A stretch of 13,805 nt of DNA from Roseivirga sp. UBA7431 (GCA_002477595.1 DLQN01000093.1:1-13805), one strand, 5' to 3'. Counted from the stretch's first letter, positions 1 to 7,590 are shown. Notes: generated from the sequence alone by a model not told the origin. A program made the numbers and translations.

Positions 1-344
1 ACAGATGAGTATACCAAACCTACTAAGGCTACTACAACGAGTATTAATGTTGTCGTCATCGCCCCACCTACTAGTTTGTACATTGATCCTGCAGCTTCAC
101 TGTTCGGGTCAATACTAGAGGCTTCCAATGCCTTAGCTGTAGAAGCACCAAATTCTGCTGGTGCCATTGAATAACCTATTAGGAAAATCACGACTAATAC
201 GCCAATTCCTACTCCTCCCTTAATTAGGGTCTTAGGATTACTAAAAGCGGTTACCAAGTTCATTCCGATAGCCGCAAGTGTTGCGACAACGATCAGAACG
301 ATTGCGCCATATAATCCAATATCAATCCATTGTTCCTGACTCAT
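1..344 (-). CDS. Small multi-spanning membrane protein of an ExbB cluster (3' end missing)
   Basis: The reading frame opens at an ATG on the minus strand (bases 344-342) and stays open for 114 codons to the left edge, so the C-terminus is missing. The product begins MSQEQWIDIGLYG and has three hydrophobic stretches, at about residues 12-34, 43-60 and 98-114. Between the second and third is a short loop containing SMAPAEFG and an S/E/A-rich segment. It starts 27 bases after the stop of the ExbB-like gene on the same strand, so the two are almost certainly co-transcribed. In Bacteroidota, TonB-energising clusters often carry an uncharacterised small membrane protein between exbB and the exbD genes, and this position and topology fit that. 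I do not recognise a named domain. Involvement in the ExbB/ExbD motor is inferred from context only. Confidence 0.8.
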   Translation of the reverse strand, partial: MSQEQWIDIGLYGAIVLIVVATLAAIGMNLVTAFSNPKTLIKGGVGIGVLVVIFLIGYSMAPAEFGASTAKALEASSIDPNSEAAGSMYKLVGGAMTTTLILVVVALVGLVYSS

Positions 345-371
345 AATTTATTTTTTTAGAGTTGACAATGA

Positions 372-1175
372 TTACTTAGTAAGATTGTGCTTAACCAAAA
401 GGTCAACCAATGAAATAGAAGCATCCTCCATTGAGTTAACAATAGAATCAATCTTAGAAACACAGTAGTTGTAGAATAATTGTAGAATAATCGCTACAAT
501 CAGACCTGCAACAGTTGTCAAAAGTGCCACTTTAATACCACCTGCTACCAATGAAGGAGAGATGTCACCAGCTGCTTCAATTGCATCAAAGGCGCCAATC
601 ATACCAATTACAGTACCCATGAAACCAAGCATTGGAGCTAGAGATATAAATAGTGAAATCCAAACTAGACCTCTTTCAAGTCTACCCATTTCTACAGAAC
701 CGTAGGCGATAACTGATTTCTCAACCATTTCGATGCCTTCAGACATTCTCATTAAGCCTTGAGTAAAAATTGAAGCTACAGGGCCTCTAGTGCTTTTTGT
801 AACTTCTTTAGCAGCTTCAACGCCTCCTGATTCAAGAGCATCTTCCACTTTACTAAGTAATTTCTGAGTGTTAGTAGTTGATAAGTTAAGGCTGATGATT
901 CTTTCAATAGCGATTGCTAATCCAAGGATCAAACAGATCAATACTGGTGACATAAACTTAGGATCACCTTCGATAAACTTGTCTTTGATGATTTGGTCGA
1001 AAGACTGAGCCTCTTCTTCTTGTTCGTATTCCGGTTGTTCAGGAATTGGATCTGGCTCTACATCTGCTACGACAGTTGTATCTGAAGCTGCATCTGTGGA
1101 TTGCTCCTGAGCTACAGCATTAAATCCGAAAGCAAAAATGCCGAGGATCATCAGTAAAGAGAATAACTTTTTCAT
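372..1175 (-). CDS. exbB: MotA/TolQ/ExbB-family proton channel protein
   Basis: This 267-residue inner-membrane protein would form, with ExbD, the proton-driven motor that energises TonB-dependent outer-membrane transport. Residues 1-22 look like a signal peptide ending FNAVAQ. An acidic, proline-containing linker follows (about 25-60), then three membrane segments at about 75-95, 170-193 and 215-240. The family signature is visible as APMLGFMGTVIGMIGAF at about 180-196, at the second membrane helix, followed by the glycine/valine-rich third helix. The N-terminal periplasmic extension with a signal peptide is common in Bacteroidota ExbB and absent from E. coli ExbB. The downstream membrane-protein gene begins 27 bases after the stop. 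MotA and TolQ belong to the same superfamily, but the downstream small membrane protein and the lack of flagellar genes favour ExbB. The ATG at 1175 is the only start that keeps the signal peptide. Confidence 0.9.
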   Translation of the reverse strand: MKKLFSLLMILGIFAFGFNAVAQEQSTDAASDTTVVADVEPDPIPEQPEYEQEEEAQSFDQIIKDKFIEGDPKFMSPVLICLILGLAIAIERIISLNLSTTNTQKLLSKVEDALESGGVEAAKEVTKSTRGPVASIFTQGLMRMSEGIEMVEKSVIAYGSVEMGRLERGLVWISLFISLAPMLGFMGTVIGMIGAFDAIEAAGDISPSLVAGGIKVALLTTVAGLIVAIILQLFYNYCVSKIDSIVNSMEDASISLVDLLVKHNLTK

Positions 1176-1233
1176 AGTCTAGTTTTGATTAATATAAGGT
1201 TAAAACGAATTCTAAATTATTAATAATTATGGT

Positions 1234-1267
1234 TAAAAGAAATTATCACTTAAAGTTTTAGTTGATA
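1234..1267 (-). terminator. Weak AT-rich hairpin terminator after tRNA-Ser
   Basis: On the minus strand, just past the tRNA 3' end, 7 paired bases (1260-1267 with 1244-1250, one bulged base) enclose a 9-base loop and are followed by a T-rich run (ATTTCTTTT). The stem is AT-rich, so the strength is uncertain. Confidence 0.35.
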
Positions 1268-1270
1268 GTG

Positions 1271-1358
1271 CGGAGAGAGAGGGATTCGAACCCTCGGTAC
1301 CCTTTAGAGGTACACACGCTTTCCAAGCGTGCTCCTTAAGCCACTCGGACACCTCTCC
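1271..1358 (-). tRNA. tRNA-Ser (anticodon GGA)
   Basis: Read on the minus strand, the 88-base gene folds as a class II tRNA. The acceptor 5' strand GGAGAGG (1358-1352) pairs with TCTCTCC (1278-1272), and base 1271 is the discriminator G. The anticodon stem is CACGC/GCGTG around loop TTGGAAA, giving anticodon GGA. A long variable arm with the self-complementary arms GTACC/GGTAC is typical of tRNA-Ser. The T arm is GAGGG-TTCGAAT-CCCTC. The CCA end is not encoded: CAC follows the discriminator. It lies between the asparaginase and exbB genes on the same strand and appears to have its own promoter. Confidence 0.95.
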
Positions 1359-1367
1359 CTTCGGTTT

Positions 1368-1382
1368 CTGCGCTTCTCGCAG
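1368..1382. other. Small perfect hairpin before tRNA-Ser
   Basis: CTGCG (1368-1372) and CGCAG (1378-1382) are perfect complements around the 5-base loop CTTCT. It lies between the likely tRNA promoter and the tRNA 5' end, so it would be in the removed leader. It could also help end transcripts from the asparaginase gene, but no T run follows it. Confidence 0.3.
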
Positions 1383-1387
1383 GGTGA

Positions 1388-1418
1388 CAAATAAATCAAT
1401 AATAATTTCAGTATGCAA
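1388..1418 (-). promoter_or_regulatory. Likely promoter for tRNA-Ser (Bacteroidota type)
   Basis: On the minus strand a TTG (1418-1416) is followed after 20 bases by TTTATTTG (1395-1388), a 7-of-8 match to the Bacteroidota -7 consensus TAnnTTTG. Transcription would start near base 1381, about 20 bases before the tRNA 5' end. The match is by eye. Confidence 0.45.
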
Positions 1419-1449
1419 GCCGAAATTTGTTTTTGTCAGCCAGTAAAAA

Positions 1450-2511
1450 TCAGTTCATTTCACCTCTAATAGGAGTTGCTAGGCACTTTTTAATATCTGA
1501 CATGTTATCAAACATCCCCAGGGCATACATCATCTTTGTAGTAGCGGCCTCAGTAGTTAAATCGCCTCCACTCATCACACCTATTTTATCTAACACTCCA
1601 CTGGTCTGATACTTGCCGTGTAAAACTCTCCCGCCATTGCACTGACTAATATTTAATATCAATTTACCAGCGGTGATACCCTTTTTTAAAAGGTCTATAA
1701 ACCAAATGTCATTAGGTACATTTCCCGCTCCATAACTCTCTAGCACAATTCCTTTTACAAGCGGAGCATTAATAATGCACTCAACAGTCGTGGCGTTTAG
1801 CCCAGGAAAAAGCTTTAAAATAACAATAGACGGGTCCATTGCTGTATTAAGCTTGAGCTCGCTCTGACTGTATGGCTTCAAATAGGACCACTCATAATCT
1901 ATTGTAATTCCAGCTTTTGCTAGGGTTGGATAGTTCTCAGATTCAAAGGCATCAAACCGCTCACTCTCAACTTTCTTCGCACGATTTCCCCTGAGAAGTG
2001 TGTTATTAAAAAATATACAGACTTCTGTGATGATCGGTAGTCCATCGTTTTTATCGGAAGCGATTTCTAAAGAAGTGACAAGGTTTTCACGCGCATCGGA
2101 GCGCGGAGAAGCAATAGGCAGCTGAGCTCCCGTGAAAATGACAGGCTTATTCAAGCCTTCTAGCATAAAGCTTAATGCCGAAGCTGAATAAGCCATGGTA
2201 TCTGTTCCATGAAGAATTATGAACCCATCAAATTCAACATAGTGCTCATAGATAACTTCAGCCATGCGTTTCCAATGGTTCAACTCGACTTGTGATGAAT
2301 CAATGGGGACCTCAAAAGAAATCACAGAAAGATTGATGCGTAACTCTTTGGCGACTGGCGCTCTTTTTAGTACTTGCTCGAAACCACAAGGGGCCAAAGC
2401 ACCATTTTCATCATAGTCCATCCCAAGTGTACCTCCGGTGTATATGATTAAGATATTGGCCTTTGGATCGTCAAAAAGATCAAAGTGCTCTATGTCTTTT
2501 AACTCAAGCAT
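1450..2511 (-). CDS. ansA: Type I (cytoplasmic) L-asparaginase
   Basis: The 353-residue product is expected to hydrolyse L-asparagine to aspartate and ammonia in the cytoplasm. No signal peptide is present, which fits type I rather than the periplasmic type II enzyme. The two catalytic-threonine motifs are present: YTGGTLGM (residues 24-31, nucleophile T25) and HGTDTMAY (101-108, T103-D104). DSSQVE at 71-76 fits the substrate-binding serine region. RGNRAKK (174-180) covers the conserved lysine region. The C-terminal dimer-side domain contains ESYGAGNVP (258-266) and GGDLTTEAA (315-323). Length matches the family (about 340-355). The ATG overlaps the 3' end of the TatD gene by 8 bases, so it is probably translationally coupled. 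It is the last gene of the seven-gene minus-strand unit. Confidence 0.92.
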   Translation of the reverse strand: MLELKDIEHFDLFDDPKANILIIYTGGTLGMDYDENGALAPCGFEQVLKRAPVAKELRINLSVISFEVPIDSSQVELNHWKRMAEVIYEHYVEFDGFIILHGTDTMAYSASALSFMLEGLNKPVIFTGAQLPIASPRSDARENLVTSLEIASDKNDGLPIITEVCIFFNNTLLRGNRAKKVESERFDAFESENYPTLAKAGITIDYEWSYLKPYSQSELKLNTAMDPSIVILKLFPGLNATTVECIINAPLVKGIVLESYGAGNVPNDIWFIDLLKKGITAGKLILNISQCNGGRVLHGKYQTSGVLDKIGVMSGGDLTTEAATTKMMYALGMFDNMSDIKKCLATPIRGEMN

Positions 2512-3271
2512 CGAATTGAAATAGTTTATTTGCGTTATCAGTCGTAACTGAAAGAATCTCTTCTAATGAAGCCTCTCTATAATCAGCAACTTTCTGTGCT
2601 ACCAATTGAACATAAGCGGGTTCGTTTCTTTTCCCTCTGTGAGGTACGGGGGCCAAATATGGGCTATCCGTTTCCAAAACTACTTTACTCATGTCAAGTT
2701 CAGGGATAACCACATCCATTCCAGCGTTTTTGAAGGTAGAAACCCCTCCAAGTCCTATATGAAAATCCAGTTTCGAAATACGGTTGGCTTGTTCAACGGA
2801 GCCATTGAAGCAATGAAATACTCCCGTTAGGTCATCATCTTTCAACTGTTCCACCAATTTGATGGTCATATCGAGAGATTCACGGCAGTGGATTATAATT
2901 GGTTTTTTATATTGTTTGGCCCAAGCCACTTGAATCTTAAATGCCTCTACTTGTTGATCGATAAAAGTCTTATCCCAATGTAAGTCAGTGCCCATTTCAC
3001 CGATCGCCACGAACTCTCGTTTGCCAAGCCACTCCTCTATTATATAGAGTTCCTTTTCGAAGTCGGCTTTTACTGAGCATGGATGAAGGCCCATTGTGGC
3101 GATACAAAAGCCAGGGTGTTTCAATTCCAATTCGAGCATTGCATCAATTGAGGTATGATCAATATTGGGCATGTAGATTCTCTCTATTCCAGCCTCTTGA
3201 GATCGTTCGAGGACCTCATTGATGTCTTCTTTAAATTGATCAGCGTAAATATGGGCGTGAGTATCAATCAT
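2504..3271 (-). CDS. tatD: TatD-family metal-dependent DNase
   Basis: This 255-residue protein has the TatD TIM-barrel hydrolase pattern. All metal-site residues expected for the family can be seen: H5 and H7 in DTHAH, H63 in MGLHP, E92 in AIGEMG, H128 in IIHCRES, H153 in FHCFNG and D202 in ETDSPYLAP. Family members are Mg/Mn-dependent 3'-5' exonucleases linked to DNA repair and nuclear or cytoplasmic DNA degradation; D-aminoacyl-tRNA deacylase activity has been reported for some relatives. Length is standard. The start codon shares its A with the stop of the upstream glycosyltransferase (TGATG), and the end overlaps the asparaginase gene by 8 bases. The TatD-asparaginase pair recurs in Bacteroidota, from general knowledge. 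The more specific substrate is not deducible here. Confidence 0.92.
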   Translation of the reverse strand: MIDTHAHIYADQFKEDINEVLERSQEAGIERIYMPNIDHTSIDAMLELELKHPGFCIATMGLHPCSVKADFEKELYIIEEWLGKREFVAIGEMGTDLHWDKTFIDQQVEAFKIQVAWAKQYKKPIIIHCRESLDMTIKLVEQLKDDDLTGVFHCFNGSVEQANRISKLDFHIGLGGVSTFKNAGMDVVIPELDMSKVVLETDSPYLAPVPHRGKRNEPAYVQLVAQKVADYREASLEEILSVTTDNANKLFQFDA

Positions 3272-4359
3272 CAGTGCTTTCTTCCTTTCCAGCTTACTTT
3301 GCCAGCAAATATTAATCTTAAGAATGCTAAAGTATCTAAAAGACTAATAATAATTGGCTCAATCAAGAAGATTGAATTATGTGATCTTGTTCGTCTGGTG
3401 ACAATTCTACTTTTCATCCAGTTAGTGACAAGGCCATAAAATGTGATGAATAGTGCTAAATCAGTATCAAACCATAAAACCACAAATGCAAACACCACCC
3501 AAAGCCGAGCAAATAGTGATGGAATACCTAATATAAAATGGTGTGTAAAGACTCCATTCATCCAACGGCAGCGCTGTGTTAATAACGCATCAAAAGTCAA
3601 CTGTGGTTTTGTAGCTGCATGACCGTAAGGAGCCAAAAGCTGAATCGTAGTTAATCCACTCTTCTGAAATCTTTGTAACAGGCCAAGGTCTTCAACATCA
3701 GTTGGTCCTAAGCCTCTGAAGCCACCTACTTGATCATAGGCTTTCTTTTTAAAAGCCATGTTATTGCCCAAAATAGAAATGGGCCTAACGACATCTGCCA
3801 TCACCTTCATGGTGAAGAGCACCGATTGCCAATCCATAAATTGGAGGTTAGCTATCCAATTTGACTTTTGAACTTGGGTATAACCGCTTACCATATCATT
3901 ACCTTCAGCAAGTGCTGAAACCATATAGCGTAGCCAGTCTTTAGTTACGATCATATCAGCATCAATAATGACCTGATACTCAAACCTACTTTTGTCAATT
4001 AACTGACTTAAGACATTTGCCTTCGCGATTAATCCTTCCTTTCGGTCTTCAATAAAAATGGATTGGACCTGATTATATTTTTTCACAAACCAGGCAATGA
4101 TATCACCTGTGCCATCGTCTGAGTTATCATTTCCAACCAATATTTCAACCTGATTTAAAGGGTAGTTAGATTTCATGAGTGACTCGAGACAATCACTAAG
4201 GTTATGCTCCTCGTTACGAGCACAGACTAGCACTGTCACTTTCGGTAGGTCTTCCATTGGCAATAGGGAGACCTTCTTAAATTTCAACCAATGCATCAAC
4301 ATCAGTAAAAGTTCAACCACACATAGCAGTGCATATATAAGGAATAACGCGACTAGCAT
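3271..4359 (-). CDS. Membrane-bound family 2 glycosyltransferase
   Basis: The 362-residue protein starts with a membrane helix (residues 2-23), then a GT-A catalytic domain, and ends with hydrophobic segments at about 285-310 and 328-350. The processive GT2 landmarks are present: the nucleotide-sugar region VTVLVCARNEE (41-51), NDNSDDGTG (77-85), the metal-binding DAD (133-135), ED at 223-224, and QRCRW (262-266), the Q(R/Q)xRW motif of polymerising enzymes such as PgaC, IcaA, cellulose and chitin synthases. The C-terminus carries VSWKGRKH, similar to the end of the other glycosyltransferase in this unit. It likely adds sugars to a lipid-linked or polymeric surface glycan; donor and product cannot be told. 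Its start overlaps the deacetylase gene by 7 bases and its stop shares a base with the tatD start. Confidence 0.88.
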   Translation of the reverse strand: MLVALFLIYALLCVVELLLMLMHWLKFKKVSLLPMEDLPKVTVLVCARNEEHNLSDCLESLMKSNYPLNQVEILVGNDNSDDGTGDIIAWFVKKYNQVQSIFIEDRKEGLIAKANVLSQLIDKSRFEYQVIIDADMIVTKDWLRYMVSALAEGNDMVSGYTQVQKSNWIANLQFMDWQSVLFTMKVMADVVRPISILGNNMAFKKKAYDQVGGFRGLGPTDVEDLGLLQRFQKSGLTTIQLLAPYGHAATKPQLTFDALLTQRCRWMNGVFTHHFILGIPSLFARLWVVFAFVVLWFDTDLALFITFYGLVTNWMKSRIVTRRTRSHNSIFLIEPIIISLLDTLAFLRLIFAGKVSWKGRKH

Positions 4360-4976
4360 AGCGTATCGAATTGATAGCCCGCATCTAGGCAGAATTGGAT
4401 ATACTTCGCCAAAACTGACTTTAAGTTCTTTTCAGCCTTAATATTATCATGAAAAACGATAATAGAACCAGGCTGAGTTGATTTGATAATCCCATTCAGA
4501 ATGCTTTCAGGACTTAAAGATTGGTCGTAATCTTTGCTCAACACATCCCACATGACCACCTGCCTACTCTTCAGCATTTTCCTTTGGCTAGTTTTTAGCC
4601 TCCCGTAAGGAGGACGAAACAAATTAGTGCTAAAACCATGGACTTTAAACACCTGATCACAGGCTTCAATATTTTCCAAGTACTCTAAAACAGGAGTATT
4701 TCGGCCGTTTACATGGTGAAAGGTATGATTACCAATGCCATGTCCTGATTCGATAAGCTTCGAAAATATTTCTGGATGCTTTTTTACGTTATCGCCTACG
4801 CAGAAGAATGTGGCTTTAACTTTAAATTCATTAAGGACTTCAAGCACCCATTCGGTTAAACCTGGAATCGGACCATCATCAAATGTCAAAAATATTCTCT
4901 TGTCCTCATTCGGGATATTCCAAATGAGGCTAGGCCATAAATACTTAAAAAGTGCTGGGGTTCTATGCGGTACCAT
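4353..4976 (-). CDS. NodB-type polysaccharide deacetylase
   Basis: The 207-residue product is essentially one carbohydrate esterase family 4 (NodB homology) domain. All five motifs are intact: TFDDGP (31-36) with the catalytic and metal aspartates, HTFHH (84-88) with two zinc histidines, RPPYGR (121-126), WDVLSKD (143-149), and FHDN (175-178) with the late histidine. Such enzymes remove N-acetyl groups from GlcNAc-containing glycans (chitooligosaccharide, peptidoglycan, poly-GlcNAc). There is no convincing signal peptide: residues 1-22 are moderately hydrophobic but carry charges and prolines, so the enzyme may act in the cytoplasm or at the inner face. It overlaps the phosphatase gene upstream by 14 bases and the glycosyltransferase downstream by 7. 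A synthase-plus-deacetylase pairing is reminiscent of poly-GlcNAc loci but does not prove that product. Confidence 0.88.
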   Translation of the reverse strand: MVPHRTPALFKYLWPSLIWNIPNEDKRIFLTFDDGPIPGLTEWVLEVLNEFKVKATFFCVGDNVKKHPEIFSKLIESGHGIGNHTFHHVNGRNTPVLEYLENIEACDQVFKVHGFSTNLFRPPYGRLKTSQRKMLKSRQVVMWDVLSKDYDQSLSPESILNGIIKSTQPGSIIVFHDNIKAEKNLKSVLAKYIQFCLDAGYQFDTLC

Positions 4977-6192
4977 TCTTGACTCTGCAAGATAAGAAAG
5001 TCAAGTCATCTGTAAAGGGGTGCGATTTACGATAGTCATCTAACTCTTGTAAAAGTTCTTGATGAACATCGTCTAATGGTCGACCATAATTTTTTTGTAG
5101 AAAAGCCTCTAGTCTATCTGTACCATATTCTGCATCCATATTATCAAAAGTCTCTGTCAGTCCATCCGTATAGAGGAATAAAGAGAACTCATCGAGATTT
5201 TTAACCGTACCCATTTCTAAGAATGGCAGTGGGTCAAATGCTCCCAAGACAGTAGTACCTACTGTTAGAAGCTGCACTTCTGCTTTTCCATTCATCAGCA
5301 CCGGAGGGTTGTGCCCAGCATTGATGTATCTCAACTCGCGCGTATCGTAATCATATATACCCAAGAAGAAGGTTATAAAATTCTCTCTATTGCCGTTTCT
5401 ACCCAGCTGGTAATTCAGTTCGGTGACAACATCTTTAGGGTTTTGTGCCGTTCTTATGATCGTACGGAGTACGGCCTGAAAATTAGACATCAAAATAGCC
5501 GCTGGCACGCCTTTTCCGGAAACATCAGCAATACAAACTACAAATCCATTCTGATTTTGGAGCTCGATATAGTCGTAATAATCACCGCCTACCGTTTGGC
5601 AAGGCTGATAAAACGCTTTAATCTCGATTTTCTCAGTCCTTGGTAGGTCTTTTGGAAAGAGAAAGTTTTGAACATCACTTGCGATCTCGATATCTCGTTG
5701 AAGTGCTTGCTGATCGAGTTGCTTTCGTGCTAAACGCTTATTCTCAATGGCCACCAAAATGATGTTACTCAAAGCTTGAATAAACGTAGTGTCGATCAGG
5801 TCTTCAATTTCAGTTTTCACCTTTAAGAAAACGAAGGCTAAGAGTCTGTCTTTATGCTTTACCGGTATAATGATATCGAACTCTGAAAAACAAGGAACAT
5901 CTAAGTTTAGCTTTCTGATCTCAGTAGCCTCACTCACTTCTAAGCAGCTTGGGCCTATGGCCACTTTAGTAAAGTCTTTACTGGTGCCAAACTGAACTTT
6001 GCATTCCCATTCATCCTCGAGCACATACAAAGTCATCTTATCGAGCCTGAGGTTAGCACGTAAAGTGAATTCATATATCTTATATAGGTCTTCCTCAGGA
6101 AGGTTATTATTCACTGCTTGAGTTATCTCTAAGAGAGCACTCACCTCTAATTCCTTTTGATCAAATCTATTTTGCAGTGAACTATGTGGCAT
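4963..6192 (-). CDS. GAF-domain PP2C phosphatase, SpoIIE/RsbU type
   Basis: The 409-residue soluble protein has an N-terminal sensor region that looks like a GAF domain (about 15-150), a short helical linker with LARKQLDQQALQRDIEIA (154-171), and a SpoIIE-type PP2C serine phosphatase domain (about 175-405). Metal-binding motifs of the phosphatase are present: GGDYYDY (202-208, D204), IADVSGKG (221-228, D223), NAGHNPP (291-297), YTDGLTE (341-347, D343) and TDDLT (394-398). RsbU-type enzymes dephosphorylate anti-anti-sigma (STAS) proteins in partner-switching control of sigma factors or other outputs. No STAS protein or anti-sigma kinase is encoded in the window, so the target must lie elsewhere or be unusual. 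It starts 2 bases after the stop of the 84-residue gene and overlaps the deacetylase gene by 14 bases. Confidence 0.9.
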   Translation of the reverse strand: MPHSSLQNRFDQKELEVSALLEITQAVNNNLPEEDLYKIYEFTLRANLRLDKMTLYVLEDEWECKVQFGTSKDFTKVAIGPSCLEVSEATEIRKLNLDVPCFSEFDIIIPVKHKDRLLAFVFLKVKTEIEDLIDTTFIQALSNIILVAIENKRLARKQLDQQALQRDIEIASDVQNFLFPKDLPRTEKIEIKAFYQPCQTVGGDYYDYIELQNQNGFVVCIADVSGKGVPAAILMSNFQAVLRTIIRTAQNPKDVVTELNYQLGRNGNRENFITFFLGIYDYDTRELRYINAGHNPPVLMNGKAEVQLLTVGTTVLGAFDPLPFLEMGTVKNLDEFSLFLYTDGLTETFDNMDAEYGTDRLEAFLQKNYGRPLDDVHQELLQELDDYRKSHPFTDDLTFLSCRVKNGTA

Positions 6193-6194
6193 AT

Positions 6195-6449
6195 TTATCT
6201 TCCGTTATGAGCCAAGAGCCCCGGTTTCGTAGCTAAGTAATAGTAATCTCGATATTCATTATCAAAGTCTAGCTTATCTTCGAACACCTCATCATTCATA
6301 TTGTAAAGGCATTTAACCCACCCCTTAGCGATTAGGCTCTTCAACGCTTCTATCAAATCAGAATTAGACATTTCGAGTTCCTCGATTAAATAACTGTAGG
6401 GCTGAACAAAATACAACTCATCCATCACATCAAACTCTGCATCACTCAT
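6195..6449 (-). CDS. Small conserved-type protein, possible winged helix
   Basis: This 84-residue acidic protein has no name I recognise. Its pattern of helix (about 4-12), helix (17-27), a second helix pair (29-42), then two beta-like stretches (WVKCLYN and YYYLATKPGLLAHNGR) is like a compact winged-helix domain; SNSDLIEALKSLIAKGWV resembles the recognition-helix region of such folds. The ending TKPGLLAHNG recalls the C-terminal hairpin ('LT.kG...') of MarR/PadR-like domains. The start codon shares a base with the stop of the upstream glycosyltransferase (TAATG), and the phosphatase starts 2 bases downstream, so co-translation and perhaps a functional link with the phosphatase are likely. 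DNA or protein binding is an inference from the pattern only. Confidence 0.75.
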   Translation of the reverse strand: MSDAEFDVMDELYFVQPYSYLIEELEMSNSDLIEALKSLIAKGWVKCLYNMNDEVFEDKLDFDNEYRDYYYLATKPGLLAHNGR

Positions 6450-7558
6450 TACTTGGTACTCGTTTTATATCTTCTACCCTTCCAATGGAACTTACCAAAG
6501 TTAGCAGCTATACCAAAATAAATGGCATAAAACGGATACAATAGATAGTTAACTAAAAAGGCAAGTCCATCCATTTTTTGTCCAAAGGATCGCCTGACAG
6601 ACCAAAGGAAAATGTACTCGATCAATAATTTTAACAAGAGCAATGCGGCAATGAGCCCAAGGTTACCATGGCTAGTGAACGCTTGTACGATTAACCCAAC
6701 TTGAATCAGCTGAACTACAAAAACAGCTAAGGCACTGAATATAGTCACTGGCCGAAAACCTACTTTCCACTTACTGGCCCACCTCAATCGTTGCTGCCTA
6801 AATTCAGCCCAATCTTTAAGGGCGTTAGTTAATACCAGAGCCTTGCTAGATTTCTGAAAACGAATACTTCCAGGGAATTTCTTACTCACCTTGTTCATCA
6901 GCAATTCATCGTCACCCGAAGGTGTCCCCTCAATACCCTCGAAAGCACTTACTGCCTCGAAAACATCCTTTCGATAAGCGAGGTTAGCACCATTGGCCAT
7001 TACTGGAGCTTTCAACCTGAGCAATGCACCACCAGTACCGATTAATGATGAAAATTCTATGGACTGCATTTTTTGCCAAAAACTTTCTCCGACTAAACCA
7101 ACAGGCCCCACTAACATTTGAAGCCTCTGCTCATTAAAGGGACTTGACATTTCCGTCAACCAATTGGGTGTTGCGAAACAATCGGCATCGGTGGTAAGGA
7201 TTAGGTCATGAGTGGCTAAGGCGACACCTATCGTAATCGCTTCCTTTTTCCCAAAGGGGGCTTCTAAAGAATGGATTTGAAAATCAAAAGGGACATCTTG
7301 AAGTGCCTGATCCAATACTTTCAAACTTTCGTCCTCTGAATGATCATTGATAAAAATGACTTCAAAAGAGGTATGTGATTGTGCCTTTAGACTATCGATC
7401 AGCATAGGCAGCATTTTTTCTTCATTCCTAAAAGGAACAATTACCGATAAAGGAAGCTCTAGGTTTTGACTACTCAAAGAACTCCAGCTATTCCACGCCA
7501 TAATAAGGACCAAGAGGAAAAAGAGATAGCCCACATATATGCCGATGGCCAGGATCAT
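6449..7558 (-). CDS. Membrane-bound family 2 glycosyltransferase
   Basis: From the ATG at 7558 the product has 369 residues: an N-terminal membrane anchor (2-22), a GT-A catalytic domain, and three or four C-terminal membrane segments (about 270-355). Motifs present are VIVPFRNEE (39-47), NDHSED (71-76), TDAD (123-126, metal site), GDDE (215-218) and QQRLRW (255-260, the Q(Q/R)xRW signature). It ends with FHWKGRRYK, like the other glycosyltransferase. Start choice: the frame extends upstream to an ATG at 7615 and a GTG at 7630 that touches the ruvC start. I prefer 7558 because the membrane anchor then begins at residue 2, the divergent genes get a shared promoter space, and a possible -7 box TATTTTTC (7590-7583) would sit just upstream. 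It appears to be the first gene of the seven-gene unit. The sugar and acceptor are unknown. Confidence 0.87.
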   Translation of the reverse strand: MILAIGIYVGYLFFLLVLIMAWNSWSSLSSQNLELPLSVIVPFRNEEKMLPMLIDSLKAQSHTSFEVIFINDHSEDESLKVLDQALQDVPFDFQIHSLEAPFGKKEAITIGVALATHDLILTTDADCFATPNWLTEMSSPFNEQRLQMLVGPVGLVGESFWQKMQSIEFSSLIGTGGALLRLKAPVMANGANLAYRKDVFEAVSAFEGIEGTPSGDDELLMNKVSKKFPGSIRFQKSSKALVLTNALKDWAEFRQQRLRWASKWKVGFRPVTIFSALAVFVVQLIQVGLIVQAFTSHGNLGLIAALLLLKLLIEYIFLWSVRRSFGQKMDGLAFLVNYLLYPFYAIYFGIAANFGKFHWKGRRYKTSTK

Positions 7559-7582
7559 ACACGAATAAATACCATTCCCTCC

Positions 7583-7590
7583 GAAAAATA
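7583..7590 (-). promoter_or_regulatory. Possible -7 promoter box for the glycan/phosphatase operon
   Basis: On the minus strand TATTTTTC matches TAnnTTTG at 7 of 8 positions and lies 24 bases before the preferred ATG. I see no TTG at the usual upstream distance, so support is weak. Confidence 0.22.

Noticed and set aside
1233..1418. 61-codon open frame on the minus strand across the tRNA-Ser
   Set aside because: Its product contains the familiar GEVSEWLKEHAWK...GSNPS string that comes from translating tRNA-Ser; it is not a protein gene.
4735..5646. Plus-strand frames at 4735-4995 and 5311-5646 opposite the deacetylase and phosphatase genes
   Set aside because: Composition is that of reversed coding sequence and both minus-strand genes have intact catalytic motifs.
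4963..6449. Idea that the phosphatase and 84-residue protein form a toxin-antitoxin pair
   Set aside because: The phosphatase has the full SpoIIE domain with a sensor region, which is a signalling design, and the small protein does not resemble known antitoxins.
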